Below are positions 45,763 to 54,400 of a stretch of DNA of 64,000 bases, piece after piece (the first letter of the stretch is position 1; each line of letters starts with the position of its first letter). Origin of the DNA: Lachnospiraceae bacterium (lineage in GTDB: Bacteria > Bacillota > Clostridia > Lachnospirales > Lachnospiraceae). The position numbers and the translations under genes are program-made. Below the pieces are notes generated by a model, which was not told the origin of the DNA, did no database searches, and worked only from the letters and a program-made list of their open reading frames with translations. The stretch covers positions 40,091 to 104,090 of the forward strand of contig FZRB01000014.1 of the NCBI GenBank assembly GCA_900199595.1. The letters are read 5' to 3'.

Positions 45763-45818
45763 CATAAGGATTTGCTTTCAGAACACTTCCTTGTCACTAA
45801 CACAGGATTTTTCATTAG

Positions 45819-45847
45819 TTTACAATTCAAATAGTTAGAATTATAAT
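45819..45847 (+). promoter_or_regulatory. Promoter of the SRAP gene
   Basis: TTTACA (45819-45824) and TATAAT (45842-45847) are exactly 17 bases apart. The SRAP start codon lies 55 bases downstream of the -10, behind AAAGGA. The rest of 45637-45902 holds only the divergent nuclease promoter. Confidence 0.75.
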
Positions 45848-45902
45848 TTCTCTTAGTAATTAATGAGCAAAATAAAATATGAAATAAAGGAACTATAGAA
45901 TA

Positions 45903-46523
45903 ATGTGTACCCGTTATTTTCTCTCCAAATCCAATCCTGAACTCAAATCAATTATCGAGGATGTAATAGCTTCTCCTCTCTCCAGAAGATTTATTAATAT
46001 AGGTAAACCGATAAAAATTGAGGGAGAAATAAGACCTACTGATGTCGTTCCTGTCCTCGCCCCTAATCCTAGAGGTGAAAAGAAGGTTTTCCCGATGAAA
46101 TGGGGTTATAAGAGCATTCATAAGGACGGAAAACTCCTGCTCAATGCCCGGTCTGAGACAGCATCAGTAAAGCCCACATTTAAATATGACTGGTTAAATC
46201 ATCGATGCATAATACCAGCCTCTTACTATTATGAGTGGGCTCATATACAAGGAAATGATGGAACGATTAAAGTTGGAGACAGGTATATGATACAACCTGC
46301 CGGTGAAGTCGTTACCTGGCTCTGCGGTTTATATCATATAGAAGACAATATACCTACTTTTGTCATTTTGACCAGAGAACCCGGATCTGAAGTTGCAGAA
46401 ATACATGATCGTATGCCTCTAATCCTGCCCACTTCCCTTACCTCCGAGTGGATAAGGCTCGGAGCTGATCCGGGAGAAATTATAAAGGAAGCAATAACAG
46501 ATGTAGATAAAGAGAAGGGATAA
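45903..46523 (+). CDS. SRAP domain protein (YedK/HMCES family)
   Basis: The protein protects abasic sites in single-stranded DNA by forming a thiazolidine crosslink through Cys2, here directly after the start Met (MCTRYF). Other family residues are visible: NARSETA, the Glu in YYYEW and the His in EIHDRMPLIL. At 206 residues it is complete. Other bacterial SRAP genes are often SOS-induced; no LexA box was recognised here. It has its own promoter. Confidence 0.9.
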   Translation: MCTRYFLSKSNPELKSIIEDVIASPLSRRFINIGKPIKIEGEIRPTDVVPVLAPNPRGEKKVFPMKWGYKSIHKDGKLLLNARSETASVKPTFKYDWLNHRCIIPASYYYEWAHIQGNDGTIKVGDRYMIQPAGEVVTWLCGLYHIEDNIPTFVILTREPGSEVAEIHDRMPLILPTSLTSEWIRLGADPGEIIKEAITDVDKEKG

Positions 46524-46651
46524 GAAAAAATCCACTTTTATTTCACATTTCTGATTTACTGGTATTGGTGTACCAAAAGGTCCATTAGCAATCAATGCTT
46601 CAATTAAATCTTCTATGAATCTATAATTCGGCCTTTCTTAACAAGCAAATC

Positions 46652-47134
46652 TCATCCTATCAACTGCATGATTCCTGATAAAACAGCTGATAGTATTGAA
46701 TATCCGATACAGGAACCTACCCATTTAACAAGCTTGGTTTTTGTCGGGATATAAGGTCTTAAATCTTCAGTACCGGGAATTATCCATGATTTGGTTTGTC
46801 CAACCCACCATTCATCAATGAAAAGTCTGTCAAAAAGATTTGCAATCATATATATCCCCAGGAGCTGTAGAAAACCATTCCAGAATCCATTGACTCCATT
46901 ATAAAAATAAACTATTACAGGAATAACAGTTAATTGAGGTATAAAAAGAGCAAGGCTTGATATTGTGGATATCCTTTTGATTTTCTCGGTTGTTGTCAAT
47001 CCCAGCTCAACCACCTTATCTTTGACATCCTGTTCATAGAATACTACAAGTCCCACCGGTCCATTTGCTATACCTACCACACAGATGAGTAATAGCCAAA
47101 AACTGAGTATCAATCCTTCAAATATAACTAACAT
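46652..47134 (-). CDS. Membrane protein of unknown function (160 residues)
   Basis: The protein has four or five predicted membrane helices. An ANGPVGLVVFYEQDV segment follows the first helix, and a WWVGQTKSWIIPGTEDLRPY loop precedes the last. I do not recognise the family. The ATG at 47134 has AGGAA upstream; an in-frame Met five codons earlier lacks one. It follows a stretch of decayed small genes. Confidence 0.6.
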   Translation of the reverse strand: MLVIFEGLILSFWLLLICVVGIANGPVGLVVFYEQDVKDKVVELGLTTTEKIKRISTISSLALFIPQLTVIPVIVYFYNGVNGFWNGFLQLLGIYMIANLFDRLFIDEWWVGQTKSWIIPGTEDLRPYIPTKTKLVKWVGSCIGYSILSAVLSGIMQLIG

Positions 47135-47153
47135 AATAGTTCCTTTCACCTTA

Positions 47154-47329
47154 TCTTCAAATAAGTTCTATCATCAAGTTGATATGTTTATCATATTCAA
47201 GCACAGTTCCGTAGTGACCATTCTTTATGTATTTAGCTCATTTTAATCCTCCCTAATATAGCGATAAATTGTATCAAATATAAGATCCACATTTTCCTGA
47301 AGTGATTCTTCAAAAAACGTCTCTTTATT
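47154..47329 (-). pseudogene. Remnants of two small genes
   Basis: Directly after the expansin stop, a 28-codon open stretch ends ...DTIYRYIRED and a stop, with no start of its own, as if it were the tail of a lost gene. Its end overlaps a perfect GGGAGG site and an ATG. That ATG is followed at once by a stop (ATG AGC TAA), but dropping one T restores a 27-residue reading frame, MSKYIKNGHYGTVLEYDKHI and onward. Tail, ribosome site and restored frame together suggest a decayed two-gene unit. Confidence 0.45.
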
Positions 47330-48400
47330 CTAATATGAGAAATTATTCTTACCATTTACCGGTGTTTCAGTTTTATCTATGGATATACCTTCCTCAATAA
47401 GTACATGTCCATAAAAATCAGTTATCCTGAAGGTATATGGACCAGAACTTCCAAGACCATCACTAGCTGTAAAGTAATTATATTCTTCTCGAGGAAGTTC
47501 TTTATATGTATTTGTTCCGGCATCGAGATATTCAAGTTTTTTGATTGGATATCTGTTATTTCTTATCTGTACCTGAGCCCAGTACTGCGTACTTGTCGGC
47601 TTCCATAAAAACTGAATCGGTCCATCTGTTGGCAGAGGAATTATCTTCCAGGTTATATTCATTCTACCGGTCACTTCCGGTTCTATAGTCTTAAATGCAG
47701 TTCTTGTAAGGTCTATATCTCCTTTAGCTCCTTCCGGAAGCCTGTCAGCAATAAGAACATTGATCTTATCTCCATCTTTATCAGTTATCTCAACATATGC
47801 ACCTGCAAGACCATTCATATAATCTTCATTATTCATAGCTGCAGTATACAGATTATTCTTAGAAGCAAAGTCATCAAGATTTGCAGCTCCACCAGCTTCA
47901 GGATCATAGAAAGTTCCTTCACCGGAATGCTCTTTGTTTATAGAATAATCTCCGGCATCATATGCTATAGTTTCATCGGAAGGCTGTCCCGGAGAAGCTG
48001 TTGGAGAAACTGAAGGTGTTGCAGTTGGCTCTGCTGTAGGATCAGATTCTAGTGTACTCTTAGCCTTGACTTTAACTTTAATAGTCCCTTTCGCTTTAAG
48101 CTTATTATTCTTATATCCTTTGACAGTAAGTTTTACATTGCCCTTTTTTAATCCTTTTATCTTAATCTTTTTACCATTAACAGTAACTTTAACATATTTT
48201 TTCTTTGAAGCTGTTACTTTTATCTTATAGCTTCCCTTAACCTTTACGATTTTTGATCCAGATACAGTAAGAGTAAGGGACGTCGAAGAAAGACTGAGCT
48301 TCTTTGTCTTAGCTAGAACAGTCCTGTCTGAGTATATAACATTTATTATCAATGCTACTATCATTATTATACATATGATTTTATACTTAATATTTTTCAT
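47330..48400 (-). CDS. Secreted expansin-like protein
   Basis: The 356-residue protein has a signal peptide (1-30), a Lys-rich Ig-like module (about 33-115), and a Thr/Pro/Ser linker. Its C-terminal part matches bacterial expansins such as YoaJ/EXLX1. The double-psi barrel (GEGTFYD, GAYVEITDKDGDKINVLIAD, LPEGAKGDIDLTRTAF) and the cellulose-binding Ig-like domain (WAQVQIRNNRYPIKKLEY, YNYFTASDGLG, VRITDFYGHVL-like) are both recognisable. Expansins loosen plant cell wall without hydrolysis. This fits an organism that meets plant fibre. Confidence 0.9.
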   Translation of the reverse strand: MKNIKYKIICIIMIVALIINVIYSDRTVLAKTKKLSLSSTSLTLTVSGSKIVKVKGSYKIKVTASKKKYVKVTVNGKKIKIKGLKKGNVKLTVKGYKNNKLKAKGTIKVKVKAKSTLESDPTAEPTATPSVSPTASPGQPSDETIAYDAGDYSINKEHSGEGTFYDPEAGGAANLDDFASKNNLYTAAMNNEDYMNGLAGAYVEITDKDGDKINVLIADRLPEGAKGDIDLTRTAFKTIEPEVTGRMNITWKIIPLPTDGPIQFLWKPTSTQYWAQVQIRNNRYPIKKLEYLDAGTNTYKELPREEYNYFTASDGLGSSGPYTFRITDFYGHVLIEEGISIDKTETPVNGKNNFSY

Positions 48401-48530
48401 AACTCTCTTCTCTTATTTACATTTATTTTTTATAAATCTGTCAAAGATTATTATATCATACCCGAGTGAATTATACTCTCTCATCAGTTACTATATGTTC
48501 TATACCGTTGTGCTCTGACAATCATAAATA

Positions 48531-49082
48531 TCATTTCATATTGCTTCCCAGCCAAATCCTGGCCACAAGATCAATAACGAAAAGCGATGAAATGATAATA
48601 AATATTACGTTATGAACCTTATTGTCTCGAATTTTATCCTGCAGTTTTTTTATTGCCGGATGAATCAGACATATAGCAGCGAATATCATTATACCAAACA
48701 TCATGCTGGCTTCAAATGCTATTCTCCCCTGAAAGTTCATAAAGTAGCCGGTATAATCCCACAGCCTTCTGTGCATCACAGCCTCAATTATATAACTAGC
48801 CAGGAGTTCTATCCCCGTAGCAATTGCCGTACCGACAACAAAAACAAGTATAGGATTCTTAACCCTTATCAGCTTAAAAATTCCATATATAATGAAAAAA
48901 CCTATTCCATATATAGGAATCCATGGTCCAAAAAGAAAACCCCGATTTATAAAACCAAGTTTATGATATATCCAGCAACACCAGATGGATTCATAAATCC
49001 AGCCCATCAGGCAATACACCAGAAAGCATTCCATGTGATCACGGAACCAATCCCATTTTTTCAACTTACCCTCTTCCATCAT
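48531..49082 (-). CDS. CmpB-type putative ABC transporter membrane protein
   Basis: The 183-residue protein has five or six membrane helices. It carries the family motifs GWIYESIWCCW, RGFLFGPWIPIYG and ELLASYIIE...RLWDY, which define the poorly characterised 'putative ABC transporter type IV' family (CmpB). No ATPase is adjacent. It starts 13 bases after the alpha/beta hydrolase gene, behind AAGGTGA, so it is probably the last gene of the giant-protein operon. Confidence 0.75.
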   Translation of the reverse strand: MMEEGKLKKWDWFRDHMECFLVYCLMGWIYESIWCCWIYHKLGFINRGFLFGPWIPIYGIGFFIIYGIFKLIRVKNPILVFVVGTAIATGIELLASYIIEAVMHRRLWDYTGYFMNFQGRIAFEASMMFGIMIFAAICLIHPAIKKLQDKIRDNKVHNVIFIIISSLFVIDLVARIWLGSNMK

Positions 49083-49095
49083 CGTCACCTTATCA

Positions 49096-50505
49096 TTATA
49101 GCGCAGGTGGCTGAGCTTGAGTCTGTGCAGATGGAACATCTGAACGTGTCTGATTAATCATCTTTCTAAGTCCCACATTATTAATATCCATATTTTGTCC
49201 TTCATGTGCCCCTGTACCATTATGAACAGATGCATTTTGGAAATTAGCTTTCGGATCTCTATTTATTTCAGTAACATCTATATCTAGTTGGTCGCCAGCA
49301 TTAACATCACCACTCACATAATGTACAGGCAGATCCGGATCAAATTTATGAAGTCTTCTCATGTGAGAACGGGTACTATATGCTCCACCGAATAAATAAG
49401 CACCACCAGACATGAAAGAAGCCGTAGCTCTATCCATGAAACCTCTTTTTGTATCCTCTATAGTCGAATCATAAGCCGCCTCTTTTAAGGTTGCTATAGG
49501 ACTGTGAAGAACTACACCGCCGAGTTTTTTAACATTTCTTCCGGCTTCCAGAGCTTTCTTCTGCTGAAGTTGAGCATAGTCAGCCGCAACCTTGGAAGCT
49601 ACAGCACCGCCCATTGAAAAACCGTGAAGAATAACATTCTCTGGTTTAACTTTCATATTGTTAAGTACATATTTAAGCATATTTTTTCCATCTTTATATA
49701 AGGATTTTTCACTTAGTGGTGTACCTATTTCATTTCCTTTTTTATCAAGAGTTCTACTTCCTCCAAAGCCCCTATAATCCATAGCAACAACTTTTACACC
49801 CATCTTCAGATAATCATCAAGGGCAGTTTTCATTTGATCTCCTGCAGTACCTTTACTTCCTGAGAAAAAAATCACGACTTTACCTGTATCAGGAACCCCC
49901 GGCTTAGGTCCATATATAGCACCTTTCAGTCTGCCTTCCGGAGTTCTTAAAGAAATATCTTTAATTTTATCATCTGTCCTGAACAAATTTTTACTATCAG
50001 AGTCACCATGTCTTTCTTTTTTTGATCCTAAGGCTTCCTCATTTACCATACTGGTAAATATGTGACGACCTCGACCTTCCGAAATAGACTTACCCGAACT
50101 TTTGTGAAGTTTATCTCCACCGAGACTCCTTCTTTTTGTTTGTGCTATTTCAGCTAGTTCTTTTTTTGCCGCTCTTTTCTTACGTCCGGTAAAATCATGA
50201 AAAAGCTTATCAAAGCCAGAACGCTTTGCATTAGTTCTAAGCTTTTTCATTTTCTCCTTACGCGCATTATCTGTCTGAGGAAGAGACTCTTTAAGCTGTT
50301 TTCTAATCTTAGGATTACGAGCCATAAGTTCAGTTATATATTTGGCTGCATTACTGTTTTTATCTACAGTCTGATTATTCAGCTCTTTATTTACATACTC
50401 TCGTATCTCTCCCACATCGGCGATAGTGTTCTTATTGTAAATCTGCTGCATCATATTGATGTCATTCATTACTTCTTCAAGTGTTTTCTTTCCTTGTACA
50501 GGCAT
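49096..50505 (-). CDS. Alpha/beta hydrolase with long helical N-terminal extension
   Basis: The 469-residue protein has a charged helical N-terminal region of about 190 residues not seen in ordinary hydrolases. A Bem46-like alpha/beta hydrolase follows, with the nucleophile elbow HGFSMGG, an AMDYRGFGGS oxyanion strand and a C-terminal catalytic His candidate in NGTGAHEGQNM. A Gln/Ala/Pro-rich tail ends PPAL. There is no signal peptide. The ATG at 50505 has GAGGTGA. The layout resembles an effector enzyme more than a housekeeping esterase. Confidence 0.8.
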   Translation of the reverse strand: MPVQGKKTLEEVMNDINMMQQIYNKNTIADVGEIREYVNKELNNQTVDKNSNAAKYITELMARNPKIRKQLKESLPQTDNARKEKMKKLRTNAKRSGFDKLFHDFTGRKKRAAKKELAEIAQTKRRSLGGDKLHKSSGKSISEGRGRHIFTSMVNEEALGSKKERHGDSDSKNLFRTDDKIKDISLRTPEGRLKGAIYGPKPGVPDTGKVVIFFSGSKGTAGDQMKTALDDYLKMGVKVVAMDYRGFGGSRTLDKKGNEIGTPLSEKSLYKDGKNMLKYVLNNMKVKPENVILHGFSMGGAVASKVAADYAQLQQKKALEAGRNVKKLGGVVLHSPIATLKEAAYDSTIEDTKRGFMDRATASFMSGGAYLFGGAYSTRSHMRRLHKFDPDLPVHYVSGDVNAGDQLDIDVTEINRDPKANFQNASVHNGTGAHEGQNMDINNVGLRKMINQTRSDVPSAQTQAQPPAL

Positions 50506-50546
50506 AATTGTCACCTCACTTTTATATATTTCATATAAACTCTCGA

Positions 50547-51383
50547 TTATGTCAGACTGAACGGATACGCAGCCATATATATTTCTGTACTCTTTTCCAC
50601 AGGAATATACTGCGATATCAATTCATCCATGCTGCTGGAAATACTCGCAAATGTAATATTTGTATCTGCGGGATATTTCGTTTTAAGTTTATTTATAGAT
50701 GCATTTACTATAGCAGGAAATGCATTAGGATCTTTGGTATTATTATAAACCCATTCTATATCTATTCTATCATCTAATTCTTTCAGAAGACATAAAGCAC
50801 GGATATTACCATCAGTCAAAATTACGGAGCTTTCAGGCATATAATTCTCTTTTGAAAATGGTATATTTACAGCTGTTCCAGGAATCACCGATTCATCTAT
50901 CAGATTCTTAAACCTTAGTATTTCTTCATCAGAAACATCATTTAAGAAACAGAGCTCATCAGTGATCTGCCCCAGAGCAGGAAAAGGTGGAATCATTTCA
51001 AGCCTTGTAGAAAATCCTTTATCACATCCACGATACATTACCATGAAATCCATGGATTCCAGAAATTCCCACATATTTTCGTCTTCTTCTGAAAAGATTA
51101 CGGTTATTCCACTTAATTCATCAGACTGCACAGCTGCTTCTAAAAGCAGATTTAACATTTCTGAAGCACCACCTTTTCTTCTGAAAGGTTCATCTACATA
51201 TAGCCAGTCTATGACTATCTCATCTTCTTCAATATGAGCCATCATAATTCCGGCTGCAGTAAGCGGATCTTCTTCTATACATCCTATCAGAAATGTATCC
51301 TCAGGTAGTTCGCTTAGAATATAATCCGGATATAAATGTGCGAATTTATTCAGATCATAAGGGGTTAATAAGTTAATGACCAT
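50547..51383 (-). CDS. Protein with two GNAT-like domains
   Basis: The 278-residue protein has a recognisable GNAT acetyl-CoA site in its first half (WLYVDEPFRRKGGASEMLNL). The second half has a similar strand order (SSVILTDGNIRALCLLKEL...IEWVYNN) but a weak acetyl-CoA motif, as in tandem GNATs with one degenerate domain. The substrate is unknown. It lies between the 1944-residue gene and the alpha/beta hydrolase gene with gaps of 21 and 41 bases, so it belongs to the same operon and could modify or immunise against those proteins. Confidence 0.78.
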   Translation of the reverse strand: MVINLLTPYDLNKFAHLYPDYILSELPEDTFLIGCIEEDPLTAAGIMMAHIEEDEIVIDWLYVDEPFRRKGGASEMLNLLLEAAVQSDELSGITVIFSEEDENMWEFLESMDFMVMYRGCDKGFSTRLEMIPPFPALGQITDELCFLNDVSDEEILRFKNLIDESVIPGTAVNIPFSKENYMPESSVILTDGNIRALCLLKELDDRIDIEWVYNNTKDPNAFPAIVNASINKLKTKYPADTNITFASISSSMDELISQYIPVEKSTEIYMAAYPFSLT

Positions 51384-51404
51384 AAGAAATCTCCTCCTAA
51401 AATC

Positions 51405-54400
51405 TTATAAAGCATGACCTTGATTGTTGGCCTGTTGTGCATTTTTAATCCTTTGAGCTTCACGCTGATTTTTTATAATACGTTCAAAATTCTCCTTACT
51501 TATAATAGAATCTATCGTCTTCTCAGCACCTAGTCGTTTTGCTTCTTTCATAAGTCTATTATCAATATTAAACAACACTGATTCATCAACTATATTTCTA
51601 AAAGCATTGGTTTTAGAAAGTTCTTTTGATAATTCCTCAAAAGCTTCATTAAATTCATCGCTTGTGTATTTTGATGCAATATCTGCCCATTCATCAGATT
51701 GATCCATTTTGTGAGAAAAGATTTGTATAGCTGCATCATAAGCCATAATATTAATTCTCTCTTTTAGTTTTACATCTGTTTTTCTCGAAGGATCTACTTT
51801 ACTAAGTGGAAATCGGTATATACGCTGAAAACTAACATTAAAGCTATGAGACATAGCCTTCGCTCTTAAGGCATCTCCTTTATCTGTCATTTTCTGTATA
51901 ATATTATTTTCACGTTTTAACTGATGTTTTGCCTCATTCCATTTATCAACTATCGGATTATCATAAAGCATTTCTGACCTTTCAGTTGTAATAGCTTCTA
52001 TTTTATTATACGGTTCCGGCATACTTTTTACAGTATCAAATACATTAAGACTTCCTAGTCTTCCCTCAGGAAGCATAACATCCATATATGGTTGCATTTT
52101 ACGGATACTCATGAGCGTATTCTGTGCATTATCTCTTACAGTTCTGACATATTCATATCTACTTATAGAAAATTCCGTATCTCCCAATTTATTTGACGAC
52201 AACCATATAGTTGCTGTAGTATTAACCTTTTCCACAGCCGCTTTTAACTTATCGAAAGAAATCATCTTTCCTTTACCATCAGGTCCAGGTTCTCCAAGAG
52301 AATACCACTCTCTCATAGCATTCATCATATTTCTTAGTTCCGGTGAAGGTTCCGGAGGAAGAGGTTCATCATCTGGTCTTGGATAATCCATATTTGGATC
52401 AAATTGTCCCATATTCAACAAACCAGACTCTCTTTTATTTAAAATTGAATATGTAATAGCTAGAAGATTTTTCTTCAAATCATCTGCAGTCATTTTATTG
52501 CCCTTGGTTTCATTACCAAGCTGAATACTATGCATCATACCGCCTTTTCCATTTTTAATAGAATCTATTTCTTTCTTTGTTTTATAAATTTCAGTATTTA
52601 GTTCATGCAGGTATTCTATTCTCTCTACTCTGTCAGTCTTTGAAGGATAACCTCTCTTTTCGATATATTTATTTACTGACTTTTGTAATGTATCAAGCCT
52701 TTTAGAAAATTCACCAATAGACATGTCAGGAGTAAATCCTTTTAATCCATTTAATACATCCTGCATAAGGGATGACGGTTTGGAATCACTCTTTCCTTTA
52801 CCGTATGTTCTTTCAACTGCTTTAATAAATCTGAGTGAATTCTTAGAGAAGGCTTTGATCATATTTCTATTTTGTATGTCTTTTCTGTCTTTACGTGCAG
52901 AATTCTGAACCTGATTCTGCACGCCCGGCTGCCTTACTTCTGCAATTTCGGCATACTTACCTGCCAGAGTCTGCTTTTGTATAGGATTAAGTTTCTCATA
53001 CTTTGTAAGCATATTAGTTACAGTATCTGTTCTCTCAGTATGCATATGAAATTCTGGTGGATCTGCGGCTACATATTTATCCATCTTACTATAGAATTCG
53101 CCAGGGCTGAGTTTATATGCGCCTGTGCCTTTCAGATATTCTCTTATGCGACGTCTTTCACGGCTATACATACCAGGCTCAGACATTCTCTGCAGCATAT
53201 CATCAGATTTTCTATATTTTTCTCCTATAAGATCCTTTGTTCTATCGTTATAATATTGTAATGTGCCACCACCTTGAATTAATCTTTTTACATCATTACA
53301 TAAATCTATACATTTAAAAATACCTGTAGCTGCTTTCTCATGGTTATGAAACGTTATATATTTATCTTTAAAGTCCAGTATTTCTTCATTTAGTTCACGT
53401 TCACTTTCTCCCACCAGATTATTTATTTCAGCCTCTTTCTTTCCATTATTCCGAGCCGTTTTTTTAGTCTCATCGATGTCATCTGATCTTTTCTGCAGCT
53501 GATTTCTCCAATCTTCCATATGTTTTTTCTTCAGTTCAACTGCAACTCTCCACTTACCAGGTTCATTTTCCGGAAGATTAAAATCAATGCCACGATTAAT
53601 TCCTTCGGCTATTATTTCATCATTTAATTCTTCAATCAGCTGTTCTTTATAATCTTTGATTTTTGCAGCTTGCTTTGAAAGAAACTTTTGTAGCTCATCT
53701 CTAAATTCTTTATTAGCCTCTTCTAATGCTTCATGTTTTAGCTGCTCATCAGGTACTTTCTTACTATCATTTATTTTGTTGTTATATTGTATCAGAAGAT
53801 CTTCATAACCTTCATTGACATTATAAGTGGATTCTAATGCATTTCTTATTTCTACATTAAACTTATCTAAAGCATTAGCGGAAATATTTCTGGCATTTAT
53901 ATCACGTTCTTTTATTTCTTTGATATAATCAGGATTAACTGATACAGAGTAATCTATAGTAGATGTATTTTCTATATACCTGATACCCATTAGATAATCT
54001 GTATAATTCTCAAGCTTCTGTTCATCAGTCCAGTTAGGATTTTCACCAGGATCTTCACTTGCTTTTTGCATTATAAAGTCATATCTGTTTAAATAATTAT
54101 CATAGATTTTACCAACTGTATCAAGAGAACGGATATGATAAAGCTCCTTTCCAGTAAGTCCATTACTTACAGCCAGTTTCATAAGTTCCGGATCCCTGTC
54201 AAGCATTGCTGACATACGCTGTCCCATTTCACTAAGAACCATCAGATCCACTTTTCCTGAATAATAATTATTTAATGATACTCTGCAGAAAAACTTAATG
54301 CCGTGGGTAATGAGCTGAGCAAGAGGCGCTTTATTTCCATTTTCATAGCTTCGAAGTGCTTTCTCAGCAAAATCCTTTGAATCATTAATATTGTCAACAT

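Noticed and set aside
46540..46640. Minus-strand open stretch reading FIEDLIEALIANGPFGTPIP
   Set aside because: Protein-like in appearance, but it has no start codon or ribosome site and I recognise no family; it may be gene debris, but this cannot be supported.
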